DNA from: Mesobacillus subterraneus | Lineage (GTDB): Bacteria; Bacillota; Bacilli; Bacillales; Cytobacillaceae | NCBI RefSeq assembly: GCF_020524355.2 | Contig: NZ_CP129019.1 | Span: 3,906,001-3,970,000, forward strand | Length of the DNA: 64,000 bases | Direction of reading: 5' to 3' | In this document: in pieces, positions 35,261 to 44,172 of the stretch | How the letters are laid out: each line of letters opens with the position of its first letter | Position numbering within the stretch: position 1 is the first letter of the stretch | The notes under the pieces: model-generated | What the model was told of the DNA's origin: nothing | What the model saw: the letters and a program-made list of their open reading frames with translations, nothing else | The model's database searches: none | Made by a program: the position numbers and the translations under genes

Positions 35261-36256
35261 ATGCAATTCCATGCACAGCAGGCGGCAAGGTCCCTGATCC
35301 TGCTCGGATTTTCCGTCTTGATTTATATGCTGCATTTTACAGGAAAGATTTATTTATTCATCAATCCAAAGTATTTGCTTTTAAGTCAGGCAGCCGCGTT
35401 CCTATTTTTGCTCCTGTTTTTTATCCAACTTACTCGAGTCTGGACAATAAAGGGGGAACATGACCACGACTCCTGCAGTCATATGGGAGAATGCTGCTCT
35501 CATGATGATCACCATGACCATTTTCATGATCATGGGACAACACCTTTTTCGGTAAAAAAACTGCTATCCTACTCAATCATTGTCCTGCCATTACTATCAG
35601 GCTTTTTCCTGCCTGCAAAGGTTCTCGACTCCGCGATCGCCGATAAAAAGGGCGCGATGCTGTCCATTGCCGGCTCAAGCAAAAGCGGACAGGGAAATCA
35701 GACAACGAGTGAAACGACAGAACAGGCAGATAGCCAGGAAACCAACGAAGCCGGCCTGCCAGCAGAAGAAAGCGATGATTCGGCTGGACAAGTACCAGAA
35801 GGGACCGAGACTGCCACAGGTTATGAAAATCAAATGACAGATGAAGAGTACAATAAAAAGATAAAAGAGCTGGAGACAGGGTCAACCATCATCTTTAATG
35901 ACAGTATCTATTCTTCTTACTATGAGAAAATCAGCTCTGACATCAATAAGTTCCAGGGCAGGAAGGTAAGTCTCTATGGATTCGTGTATAAAGAGGAAGG
36001 CTTTACAGAAAATCAGCTGGTCGTCTCACGATTCCTAGTCACCCACTGTGTCGCAGATGCCAGCATCATCGGATTTTTATCTGAGTTCCCAGACGCAGCG
36101 AAGATCGAAAAAGACACGTGGATCAAAATAGAAGGTGTCATTGAGGCCGGTTCCTACATGGACACCGCTATCCCGCTTGTCAAAGTCTCCAAATGGGAGA
36201 TCACCGAAGAACCAGCAGTTCCTTATTTATACCCGGTCACCATTAAAAGAGAGTAA
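35261..36256 (+). CDS. ycgQ: TIGR03943/YcgQ-like permease partner
   Basis: A 331-residue partner of the YcgR-type permease. The N-terminal part has two hydrophobic segments, then a His/Cys-rich loop (EHDHDSCSHMGECCSHDDHHDHFHDHG split over about residues 67-93), a third helix, a long Ser/Glu/Thr-rich linker and a C-terminal soluble domain ending in VKVSKWEITEEPAVPYLYP, typical of TIGR03943. The His cluster suggests divalent metal binding. The ATG at 35261 follows AGGAGG at 8 nt and lies 12 bp after ycgR. Confidence 0.82.
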   Translation: MQFHAQQAARSLILLGFSVLIYMLHFTGKIYLFINPKYLLLSQAAAFLFLLLFFIQLTRVWTIKGEHDHDSCSHMGECCSHDDHHDHFHDHGTTPFSVKKLLSYSIIVLPLLSGFFLPAKVLDSAIADKKGAMLSIAGSSKSGQGNQTTSETTEQADSQETNEAGLPAEESDDSAGQVPEGTETATGYENQMTDEEYNKKIKELETGSTIIFNDSIYSSYYEKISSDINKFQGRKVSLYGFVYKEEGFTENQLVVSRFLVTHCVADASIIGFLSEFPDAAKIEKDTWIKIEGVIEAGSYMDTAIPLVKVSKWEITEEPAVPYLYPVTIKRE

Positions 36257-36276
36257 AGGTTACTAACCGAGTTTAC

Positions 36277-36313
36277 AAAGAAGCCTAGACCGCGAGTGAA
36301 TCTAGGCTTCTTT
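36277..36313. terminator. Terminator after the znuA-ycgR-ycgQ group
   Basis: AAAGAAGCCTAGA / TCTAGGCTTCTTT perfect stem with an 11-nt loop. Confidence 0.85.
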
Positions 36314-36352
36314 GATGTGTAAAAAGTCTGCAAATTAGCAGTCTCGATGGGA

Positions 36353-36450
36353 TGTGGTCGATATATCCTAAAATGTGGTCGATAAAATCAAAAATCCGCT
36401 GAAATATCTTGAAATGTGGTCGATATAGTTTCATTTTCGCCAATAAAGTA
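36353..36450. repeat. Intergenic repeat with three GTGGTCGATA motifs, copy 1
   Basis: GTGGTCGATA occurs at about 36354, 36374 and 36416, with CGATAAAATCAAAAATCCGC in the middle and TTTCGCCAATAAAGT at the end. A second copy of the same layout lies at 50251-50353. Confidence 0.8.
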
Positions 36451-36457
36451 TGTCCTT

Positions 36458-38416
36458 CTATTTCAAAGCCGGCTGCTTAACTAATGTTTCAAGTGAATAG
36501 GCTGTTTCAAACCCCTCTCTTGTTGCATCAGCCAGCGATGTATTGCCTGCTGCATCACCAATCACAAAGACATTCTCCATTTCCATTCTCAATGGGTGTT
36601 CCAATGGATTATAAGCCTGGACTCCCATAGCTATGACAACCTGATCCGCATCGATTTCCACCCTCGTGCCCGTTTCTTTCTCTTGTAAGATAAGTCCCTG
36701 AGGAGCTACCTTGACTACATCGTGACCGGTAACGACCTGAATCCCTTCATTCTGCAGCTTTCCCTGCAGTTTCTTTCTTGTCACAGGACTAATTTTCCTG
36801 GCGGATTCAGTCAGTACCTCAATGAGAACCACTTCATTTCCTTGCTCCAAAAGTCTGCGGGATGTGCTATGGCAAACCATTCCGCTTCCTACAACCGCAA
36901 CCTTTTTGCCTTGGAGGACACTGTCTTCAACTTTTATCGCTCTATAATTACATACATGTGGCAGGTCATACCCTTCCATATCCGGCGTATAAGGGATTCC
37001 TCCCGTTGCCAGAAGAACAGCGTAAGGGTCCAGCATTTTGATCAACTCGACAGTCGCCTCTGTATTCCGTCTGATATGAATATTCAGCCTCGCCATTTCA
37101 TTATTTAAGTACTTTACATATTTTTTCATTTTCTTTTTATAGACGGGGTCAGTTACTAGGTTGAGCTGTCCGCCTAGCTTGCTGTTTTTTTCAAAAAGAG
37201 TTACCTTGTACCCTTTGAGTGCTAAAACCCTTGCCGCTTCCATCCCGCCCGGACCTCCTCCGACAATCACCACATGGCGCTTCTCATGGATCTTTTCCAT
37301 TTCCAAGTATTCGAGCTCACGACCTGCTCTGACATTGACGGAACACTCGACAGAGCCTTGTGTGTAAATGCAATGAAGACAGGAAATGCACATTCTGATT
37401 TCCTGCTCACGTCCCTCTGCCACTTTTCGCACCCAATCTGGATCCGCGATATGTCCACGGCCAATCGCGACGAAATCTGCCCTGCCTTCTGCTAAAATTG
37501 ATTCCACGAATTGCGGGTCACGGATATTGCCTACGGCAAAGATTGGGATGTTGACTTCCTTCTTGATTTCTTCAGCCAAGTAGACTCTCCAGCCTTCTTC
37601 ATAAAGTGGTGATTCAATGACCGTTTCCATCGTATTATAGTTCCCCGAGCTCGCATGTAGTCCATCAGCGCCTGCCTTTTCTAGATGTCTGGCTATTTCC
37701 CTGCTCAACGGCAGATCCAGACCGCCTTCTTCAAACTCACTGACGCTAAGCCGAACAGTGACAGGAAAATCTGCTCCGCATCTCTCTTTAATCCCGGTGA
37801 TGATTTCCTCTATAAATCTCATTCTTTTTTCAACATTTCCTCCGTACTCATCTGTACGGATATTCGTATTCGGACTGAGGAATTGATTGATCAAGTAACC
37901 ATGCGCTCCGTGCAATTCCACTCCATCAATGCCAGCAGCCTGACAGCGGGCTGCCCCGTCCACGAATTGCTGGATGATTTCCTTTACCTCTACGGTGGTC
38001 AACTCCCTGGGTTCTTCACCTATTGCTTCACATATAACCGGACTTGGAGCAACAATTTGTTTCCCATTTGTCAAATAGGAGGCTGATTCTCTTCCAGCAT
38101 GGTGCAGCTGGATAAACACCCTTGCTCCATAAATATGAATTGCGTCTGCTAGCCTGCGGAACCCTGGTATAAAACGGTCATCATCGATCCTGAGCTGGTT
38201 GACTACCGCTCTTCCCATTTCAAAATCCACTGTCGTAAACTCAGTAATGATTAAGCCCGCTCCTCCCTTAGCTCTTTCCTCATAATAACGGACTTGCTGA
38301 TCGGTCATTTCTCCATGGGCAGTGGCCAGCCGTGTTCCCATCGCTGGCATCACGACTCTGTTCTTGAGCATTAAGCTTCCTATCTTTCCAACGGTAAATA
38401 AATTCGGATACTTCAA
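36458..38416 (-). CDS. FMN/FAD/4Fe-4S oxidoreductase, 2,4-dienoyl-CoA reductase-like
   Basis: A 652-residue enzyme with an old-yellow-enzyme TIM barrel (residues 1-340; FIQLHHAGRES, ELHGAHGYLINQFLSPNTN), a 4Fe-4S cluster loop (MCISCLHCIYTQGSVECSVN split region, about 343-362) and a C-terminal FAD/NAD(P) module (VIVGGGPGGMEAARVLALKG and VVGSGMVCHSTSRRL). This is the layout of FadH and related enoate or enone reductases. TTG start at 38416, 8 nt after GGAGGT; an ATG just upstream is out of frame. A large inverted repeat lies upstream. Confidence 0.85.
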   Translation of the reverse strand: MKYPNLFTVGKIGSLMLKNRVVMPAMGTRLATAHGEMTDQQVRYYEERAKGGAGLIITEFTTVDFEMGRAVVNQLRIDDDRFIPGFRRLADAIHIYGARVFIQLHHAGRESASYLTNGKQIVAPSPVICEAIGEEPRELTTVEVKEIIQQFVDGAARCQAAGIDGVELHGAHGYLINQFLSPNTNIRTDEYGGNVEKRMRFIEEIITGIKERCGADFPVTVRLSVSEFEEGGLDLPLSREIARHLEKAGADGLHASSGNYNTMETVIESPLYEEGWRVYLAEEIKKEVNIPIFAVGNIRDPQFVESILAEGRADFVAIGRGHIADPDWVRKVAEGREQEIRMCISCLHCIYTQGSVECSVNVRAGRELEYLEMEKIHEKRHVVIVGGGPGGMEAARVLALKGYKVTLFEKNSKLGGQLNLVTDPVYKKKMKKYVKYLNNEMARLNIHIRRNTEATVELIKMLDPYAVLLATGGIPYTPDMEGYDLPHVCNYRAIKVEDSVLQGKKVAVVGSGMVCHSTSRRLLEQGNEVVLIEVLTESARKISPVTRKKLQGKLQNEGIQVVTGHDVVKVAPQGLILQEKETGTRVEIDADQVVIAMGVQAYNPLEHPLRMEMENVFVIGDAAGNTSLADATREGFETAYSLETLVKQPALK

Positions 38417-38472
38417 TCATTTTACCTCCGTTCTTTTTTTGCTCATAATTTCACAATCTATATACTATTAAA

Positions 38473-38508
38473 TCACAAAATTGAAGCGAGATCGTTTCAA
38501 CTTTGTGA
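38473..38508. promoter_or_regulatory. Inverted repeat between flavoenzyme and narK genes
   Basis: TCACAAAATTGAA and TTCAACTTTGTGA form 13-bp arms with one mismatch around a 10-nt spacer, 57 bp upstream of the flavoenzyme start. It could be an operator for that gene. Confidence 0.6.
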
Positions 38509-38686
38509 GGTGTATTTGACAATATTCCGAAGCACCTCGCAGACTAATCCCTTCCCTTTTTCCTGGTTTTTTTGCTGCGGAAAGACCCTTTACCATCCGG
38601 TAAAACCCCTATGGGTACTACTTTTATCACACTCTGTCATAAATTGTTCAAGACTTTTTGACAGAATTGTGTGCACTAAAATATTT

Positions 38687-38702
38687 GTGAGGTACGTCAC
38701 AC
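38687..38702 (+). promoter_or_regulatory. Fnr-like box upstream of narK
   Basis: TGTGAGGTACGTCACA is a perfect TGTGA-N6-TCACA, the Fnr site of bacilli, 68 bp upstream of the narK start codon, with TATAAA/TATTAAT candidate -10 sequences downstream. Confidence 0.75.
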
Positions 38703-38769
38703 CTTGGCTGTGATATAAATGGTTTATTAATCTTGTAAACACCTAATCAAAATATATGGAGGAATTAAA

Positions 38770-40083
38770 ATGGCTCGTATAAATACATGGAATCCTGAAG
38801 ACGAACGTTTTTGGAAATCTGAAGGAAAAAAACATGCCCAACGTAACTTGTGGATTTCGGTACCTTCTTTAATGCTCGCTTTCATTGTCTGGCAAATCTG
38901 GTCTGTAGTGGCAATTCGATTGAATGATATTGGTTTTAGTTTTACCCAACAGCAGCTTTTCACTTTGGCAGCAATGCCAGGTCTTGTCGGGGCAACTTTA
39001 CGGTTTGTATATACTTTCGGCGTAGGTATGATGGGCGGACGTTATTGGACAGTCCTGACAACTGCAGTTCTTGCCATTCCGGCTGTTGGTATCGGCTTTG
39101 CAGTTCAGAATCCTGAAACACCATATTCAGTCATGCTTTTACTAGCAGCACTTTGCGGCCTGGGTGGCGGTAACTTTTCAAGTTCTTCATCCAACATCAG
39201 TTTCTTCTTTCCGAAAAAAGCACGCGGTACAGCACTTGGAATTAATGGCGGTTTAGGTAACATGGGTGTTTCAGTCGTTCAATTCGTTACACCTTTAATC
39301 ATTACAACTGGAACCTTTGCATTTATTTCTGGCGATGGACAAAAATTATCAAATGACCAGGAAGTTTTTCTTCAAAACGCAGCATTCATCTGGCTGATCC
39401 CGATTGCGATCGTAACGATCGCTGCATGGTTTGGCATGGATAACCTGCCTGGAACAAAGCAATCATTCTCAGATCAATTCGTCATTGTAAAAAGAAAGCA
39501 CACTTGGATCATGACATGGCTTTACGTAGCAACATTCGGATCTTTCATTGGATACTCAGCGGCATTCCCGCTTTTATTGAAATCACAATTCCCTGAACAT
39601 ATTTCATTGGCATTCCTTGGCGCATTCCTTGCTGCAGCATCTCGCCCTGTAGGCGGATGGCTTGCTGATAAGATGGGTGGAGCCAAGCTGACAGCGATTG
39701 TCTTGTTCGTGATGATGATCGGAGCAGGAAGCGTCATCTTTTTCCTTGGCAACAAACAATTCAGCGGCTTCCTTATTTCATTCCTGATCCTGTTCATTGC
39801 TTCAGGAATCGGTTCTGGTTCAACATTCCAAATGATCCCTGGAATTTTCGTTCCGAAAGAAGCAGCACCAGTGCTCGGTTTTACAGCAGCCTTCGCAGCA
39901 TATGGATCCTTCGTCATTCCTAAGCTGTTCGGCTGGTCCATCAATATTTCCGGTGGCTATGCTCCTGCACTCTTTATCTTCATTGGATTCTATGTACTGT
40001 CAATTATCCTAAACTGGTACTACTACCTGAGAAAGACTTCAGAAGCAGCCAGTGCACAAAAAAAGGCGGCAGCCACTGCCTAG
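38770..40083 (+). CDS. narK: Nitrate/nitrite transporter, NarK family
   Basis: Twelve-helix major facilitator protein of 437 residues that moves nitrate in and/or nitrite out. Typical elements are the N-terminal arginine helix FTLAAMPGLVGATLRFVYTF, the nitrate signature GLGGGNFSSSSSNISFFFP and the second one GINGGLGNMGVS. ATG follows GGAGG. The Fnr-like box suggests induction at low oxygen. No nar reductase genes are in the window. Confidence 0.9.
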   Translation: MARINTWNPEDERFWKSEGKKHAQRNLWISVPSLMLAFIVWQIWSVVAIRLNDIGFSFTQQQLFTLAAMPGLVGATLRFVYTFGVGMMGGRYWTVLTTAVLAIPAVGIGFAVQNPETPYSVMLLLAALCGLGGGNFSSSSSNISFFFPKKARGTALGINGGLGNMGVSVVQFVTPLIITTGTFAFISGDGQKLSNDQEVFLQNAAFIWLIPIAIVTIAAWFGMDNLPGTKQSFSDQFVIVKRKHTWIMTWLYVATFGSFIGYSAAFPLLLKSQFPEHISLAFLGAFLAAASRPVGGWLADKMGGAKLTAIVLFVMMIGAGSVIFFLGNKQFSGFLISFLILFIASGIGSGSTFQMIPGIFVPKEAAPVLGFTAAFAAYGSFVIPKLFGWSINISGGYAPALFIFIGFYVLSIILNWYYYLRKTSEAASAQKKAAATA

Positions 40084-40095
40084 CATTTCAAACAA

Positions 40096-40134
40096 AAAGC
40101 CTTATCTGCAAATGCGGATGAGGCTTTATTTTTG
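40096..40134 (+). terminator. Terminator of narK
   Basis: AAAGCCTTATCTGC pairs with GCGGATGAGGCTTT through two G-T pairs, followed by ATTTTTG. Confidence 0.85.
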
Positions 40135-40265
40135 ATTACGACTACTAGCCTCCGAGTTTGTTTTTTTTGAAAATATATCCAATTTCCAGTTTAACAGAAT
40201 GACTATTTGGGTATTTAGGACTATATATAGAGAGAGAGAACGTTTCACCAAAAGGGGAGATAAAG

Positions 40266-40448
40266 ATGCTTACACTTTTTCTGTTCCAGAGGGAATTATT
40301 ACAATTAAAAAACGACTATCTATCAAGTGCTGACAACGCCATTAAAGCTCAAATCCAGAAGGATATTGCTCTGCTTTCTGCCGCCATAAAAGAAATAAAG
40401 GAGACTTGGGAAGCAAGAAATTCCCTGGACCCTACTATGAATGAGTAA
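40266..40448 (+). CDS. Small helical protein of 60 residues, unknown
   Basis: Starts at ATG 40266 after AAAAGGGGAGATAAAG. The product is amphipathic, with a leucine-rich beginning (MLTLFLFQRELLQLKNDY) and a Lys/Glu/Ala-rich second half, likely a coiled coil. No family recognised. Free-standing between narK and the GGDEF gene. Confidence 0.55.
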   Translation: MLTLFLFQRELLQLKNDYLSSADNAIKAQIQKDIALLSAAIKEIKETWEARNSLDPTMNE

Positions 40449-40664
40449 ACGATCGTCTTAGCTTTTGAGTAAAACTTTTGCCACCAGAGGAAACCGGATT
40501 ATTCTGCGGTTTCTTTTTTGCCCTAAGCACTTACGAATGAATTTCAGACCTTTTTCATGGTTTATTCGCTCAACTTATATAAAAAACTGAGTTTATAGAC
40601 CTAAACAAAGGGTATTGATAGGTATTTGAAACCAAATTATGCAAACACAGCAGGAGGGATTACT

Positions 40665-41642
40665 TTGGCTGCAAGGTTATTGTTGAAGTCCCGCTGGAAG
40701 TCATTCCTTCAAAAAAAAGCTCTGCCAATCGTCACTACGTCTCTTGGGCTGCTTTGGTACCTAAGCAAGTTAAAGGATTCACTTTCAACGTATCAACATC
40801 TTTATGAGCAATATCCTGATGCCATGATTTCCATAGACGGCAAGGGACGAATCGTAGCAGTAAATCAACATGCCCTTCATACGACGCAGTACACAAAGGA
40901 AGATTTACAGGGGAAGTCTATCTACACACTCTTTCCATTTAAAAAGGTTAGCTCAATGGAGGAGTGTCTGTTAAATCCAAAAACAGACTGCATACGGAAA
41001 ATAGAAGCACGGATGCTCACCAAACAGGCAAATTATAAGGATGTACATCTATCCATTGTCAAATTACATAACCAAAGGGATATTTCCTTTCACCTGATCA
41101 TCGAAGATATCACAGACAAAAAACGCCAAGAAGAACACATTAAATTTCTAGCTTACCATGATGAACTGACAAGCCTGCCCAATAGAAGAATTTTAACGAT
41201 GCTAGTTGAATATATGATAAAAAAAGAAAAGAGTTTCAGCGTGATGCTTATTGATTTTGATGGGTTCAAACAAATTAATGACCGGTTCGGTGGCCATTTT
41301 GTTGGCGACCAGTTTTTGATGGCAATTGGAAATAGGCTCATTGAAATAACTGAAGGAAGGGCAGTAGTCGGCAGACTTGGCGGGGATGAATTCCTGGTTG
41401 TTTTTCATGAAAGTGAATGTAATGAGCTAGCGAAAAGAATAATGGAAGGCTTCCATGAACCTTTGACAGTAGATAAAACCAGCGCTGTGCTGACAGCCAG
41501 CGGAGGAATTGCCTCTTATCCGAACAAGGCTAGGAACAGCAAGGAACTGCTTGAACATGCCGACACAGCAATGTACCAAATGAAACGCAATGGCGGCAAT
41601 GGTTACCGTCACTATTCTAATAAACCCCAAAAGAAAAACTAG
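40665..41642 (+). CDS. PAS-GGDEF diguanylate cyclase
   Basis: Makes cyclic di-GMP from two GTP. The 325-residue protein has a short N-terminal hydrophobic segment (about residues 15-32), a PAS domain (about 45-160; YPDAMISIDGKGRIVAVN) and a GGDEF domain (about 165-315) with LTSLPNRR, DFDGFKQIND and an intact GGDEF. The usual inhibitory-site RxxD five residues before the active motif is not present (RAVVGRLGGDEF). TTG start at 40665 chosen because CAGGAGGG lies upstream; the frame also extends to a TTG at 40626 without a site. Convergent with an EAL gene. Confidence 0.88.
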   Translation: MAARLLLKSRWKSFLQKKALPIVTTSLGLLWYLSKLKDSLSTYQHLYEQYPDAMISIDGKGRIVAVNQHALHTTQYTKEDLQGKSIYTLFPFKKVSSMEECLLNPKTDCIRKIEARMLTKQANYKDVHLSIVKLHNQRDISFHLIIEDITDKKRQEEHIKFLAYHDELTSLPNRRILTMLVEYMIKKEKSFSVMLIDFDGFKQINDRFGGHFVGDQFLMAIGNRLIEITEGRAVVGRLGGDEFLVVFHESECNELAKRIMEGFHEPLTVDKTSAVLTASGGIASYPNKARNSKELLEHADTAMYQMKRNGGNGYRHYSNKPQKKN

Positions 41643-41664
41643 TGGTTGCGAGATCACTAGTTTT
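41635..41664. terminator. Bidirectional terminator between GGDEF and EAL genes
   Basis: AAAACTAGTG / CACTAGTTTT stem that contains the stop codons of both convergent genes. Confidence 0.8.
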
Positions 41665-42655
41665 GTCTTTCTAGGGTTCCAATTGGAGCGGGCCTTCCAA
41701 ACAAATACCCCTGGAATAACATATAACCTTTTTCCTTAAGCCACTCAAAATCTTCTTCCACTTCAATTCCCTCTGCGAGCGGAACAGAACCCAGCTTAAT
41801 CGCCTCATCAAGGAATGCAAGCGCCGTTTGCTGCTTCTTTTCACTTTGAGCTACTCCCTGGACATATTGCATATCCAGTTTCATGTAATGCGGCTGCAAC
41901 TCTGAAAGCAAATCCAATGTACTGTACCCTTCACCCACATCATCAAGCGCATAGCGGAAACCCTTTTCTTTATAAAATGCGAGTATTCTTTTCAAATGGT
42001 CTGTGTCCTCGACTTTTTCTGTCTCCACCACTTCAAACACAAGCCTGTCTGGATGAACTCCTAACCGGTCAGCCAGCATAGTCGTGGACCTCAGGCAGAA
42101 TTCTGGAGAATAGATAGAGGTTGGTATGAAGTTGATGAATACCTTCTTGTCCGTAAATGAAGCTGCCCTGACTGCAGCCATTCGGCAAATCCGGTCGAGA
42201 GCATATAACCGGTCACGCTTTTTGGCAGCACCAAAGATTTCACCAGGATATATCATCGTACCATCCTCGCGGTAAAATCTGGCCAGCATCTCATGGGCGT
42301 ATGTATCCCCTTCAGCATCAAGAATCGGCTGAGCATGGCAAGTCACCTGCTCTTTGCGGATGACTTCGTCAATCCACTGGCTTTCAAGAACTTCTTCCGA
42401 TTCTGAAAGCAGCCGCCATTTCCCTTCATCCAGACGAAATAAGACCTTATCCGAGTCCATATGATCATAGCAAAAATCAAGGAAATCCCTCATTCCCGTT
42501 TCACTTACAACTAAAGCATTCCCTTCAGCACGGACCAATTCACCGTTGCGTTCCATATGCTGAACCACTTCAGGATAAATGGACAAATTCGGCTCCCCTT
42601 CTACCATTATCTCAAACTGCAGATTACTGACCACGCATGCATGACAACTCATCGA
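41657..42655 (-). CDS. EAL-domain cyclic di-GMP phosphodiesterase
   Basis: Hydrolyses cyclic di-GMP. The 332-residue protein has a small N-terminal region with SCHACVV and a helical domain (to about 105), then an EAL domain with the expected catalytic residues: E in HEML, N in INFIP, E in FEVVETE, DD in ALDDVG, K in MKLD, E in AEGIE and Q in LFQGYLFGRP, so it looks active. I chose ATG 42655, preceded by GAGAGGAAG and a promoter-like element; the open frame to 42946 would start upstream of that promoter. Confidence 0.85.
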   Translation of the reverse strand, partial: SMSCHACVVSNLQFEIMVEGEPNLSIYPEVVQHMERNGELVRAEGNALVVSETGMRDFLDFCYDHMDSDKVLFRLDEGKWRLLSESEEVLESQWIDEVIRKEQVTCHAQPILDAEGDTYAHEMLARFYREDGTMIYPGEIFGAAKKRDRLYALDRICRMAAVRAASFTDKKVFINFIPTSIYSPEFCLRSTTMLADRLGVHPDRLVFEVVETEKVEDTDHLKRILAFYKEKGFRYALDDVGEGYSTLDLLSELQPHYMKLDMQYVQGVAQSEKKQQTALAFLDEAIKLGSVPLAEGIEVEEDFEWLKEKGYMLFQGYLFGRPAPIGTLERQN

Positions 42656-42686
42656 TGACAACTTCCTCTCAAGTTCGTTAGTTAAT

Positions 42687-42715
42687 ACTATATCACGGCA
42701 AGAAAAATAGGTAAA
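42687..42715 (-). promoter_or_regulatory. Sigma-A-like promoter of EAL gene
   Basis: On the minus strand TTTACC, 17 bp, TATAGT, ending about 32 bp before ATG 42655. It supports the shorter start. Confidence 0.5.
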
Positions 42716-43004
42716 ACGAACCACTCGCAGGAAATCATGGGCATTAAGGAGTATTCTTGAAAAAGAGATTCCCCTAAAATCCGAGCAGCCTGCGAATAGG
42801 CCCCCATTCTCCCGGTCAAAAAGACGCCCTCCTTTTTTCAGCACTCTAATCCGAAGGCAAACCGGGCAAAAATCACTGGCAGCAGCAAAGCTTCCGGCTT
42901 TATGCTCCCTTTTTAAAAAATAGGGGTGAAGGAATAGTCTAAGCATGGCAACTCAGTTATAATGAAGTGGTTTTCTTAATTCAATTTATTATAAGGAGCC
43001 TACT

Positions 43005-44123
43005 ATGACAGACATAAAACCAATTACCCCTCAACACGACCCCTGGGAAGCTTATCTTGATGTCGAACAATATGGCAGCCCTCAACTCACCAATATCGAA
43101 TTCACGACTACTACCCTTTGCAATATGCGTTGCGAGCATTGCGCTGTCGGCTATACATTGCAGACCAAGGACCCTGCTGCACTTCCAATGGAGCTGCTAT
43201 TGCACCGGTTGGACGAAATCCCGAAACTACGCTCTTTGAGCATAACCGGCGGGGAGCCGATGCTGTCCCTTTCTTCTGTAAAAAATTACGTTGTGCCGAT
43301 TTTGAAATATGCTTCTGACCGTGGTGTCCGGACGCAAATCAATTCGAATTTGACAATGGATTTGTCGCGCTATGAGATGATCATTCCCTATTTGGATGTT
43401 CTTCATATCTCCCACAACTGGGGTACTGTCGATGACTTCGTTCAAGGCGGATTTGCGATGATGGAAAAGAAACCTGACTACCACCAGCGCGAAAAATATT
43501 TTACAAGAATGATAGAAAACAGCAGAGAGCTCGTCAAAGCCGGTGTCATGGTTTCGGCAGAAACGATGCTGAACAAGCGCACTTTACCGTATCTTGAAAA
43601 AATCCACAGGCAAATCGTCGAGGAAATGAACTGCCAGAGGCATGAGGTGCACCCTATGTACCCTAGCGATTTCGCCAGCAGCCTGGAATCACTGACACTT
43701 GAGGAAATCCGCGCGGCCATTCATCAACTGCTTGATGTCCGTGATGAGAACGTATGGATGTTGTTCGGGACGCTGCCTTTTTATGCATGCAGCGATAAAC
43801 AGGAAGATCTCGAACTGTTAAGACGCCTTTATACCAGCAAGAATGTTACCGTACGGAATGACCCAGACGGACGCTCACGTCTCAATGTGAATATTTTCAA
43901 CGGTGATATCATCGTCACCGATTTCGGTGACACCCCGCCGCTTGGGAATATCAAGGACACGAGGCTTGAAGACGCTTTTCAAAAATGGCAGGAATCAGGG
44001 ACTGCACGTGAACTAAGCTGCCACTGCCCAGCTGTCTCTTGCCTGGGACCGAATATACTGGTAAAAAACAGTTACTACCAGGAAGATGACTTCACCAAGA
44101 TGCAGCAAAATATTTTTAAATAA
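43005..44123 (+). CDS. yfkAB: Radical SAM protein YfkAB (CxCxxxxC type)
   Basis: A 372-residue radical SAM enzyme. The N-terminal cluster motif reads CNMRCEHC (Cx3Cx2C) and the SAM-binding GGE motif is in SITGGEPMLS. The C-terminal CHCPAVSC is the CxCxxxxC motif naming the family. B. subtilis shows the two halves as yfkA and yfkB; here they are one frame. Reaction unknown. ATG follows AAGGAG. Confidence 0.9.
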   Translation: MTDIKPITPQHDPWEAYLDVEQYGSPQLTNIEFTTTTLCNMRCEHCAVGYTLQTKDPAALPMELLLHRLDEIPKLRSLSITGGEPMLSLSSVKNYVVPILKYASDRGVRTQINSNLTMDLSRYEMIIPYLDVLHISHNWGTVDDFVQGGFAMMEKKPDYHQREKYFTRMIENSRELVKAGVMVSAETMLNKRTLPYLEKIHRQIVEEMNCQRHEVHPMYPSDFASSLESLTLEEIRAAIHQLLDVRDENVWMLFGTLPFYACSDKQEDLELLRRLYTSKNVTVRNDPDGRSRLNVNIFNGDIIVTDFGDTPPLGNIKDTRLEDAFQKWQESGTARELSCHCPAVSCLGPNILVKNSYYQEDDFTKMQQNIFK

Positions 44124-44137
44124 CAATGACGAATATG

Positions 44138-44169
44138 ATAAGGCCCGACCCCATTGGATCAGGCCTTAT
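44138..44169. terminator. Bidirectional terminator
   Basis: ATAAGGCC / GGCCTTAT stem between convergent yfkAB and amine oxidase genes. Confidence 0.75.
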
Positions 44170-44172
44170 TCC

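Noticed and set aside
42656..42946. N-terminal extension of the EAL protein
   Set aside because: A promoter-like TTTACC-N17-TATAGT and a ribosome site precede ATG 42655, so the upstream open frame is probably not translated.
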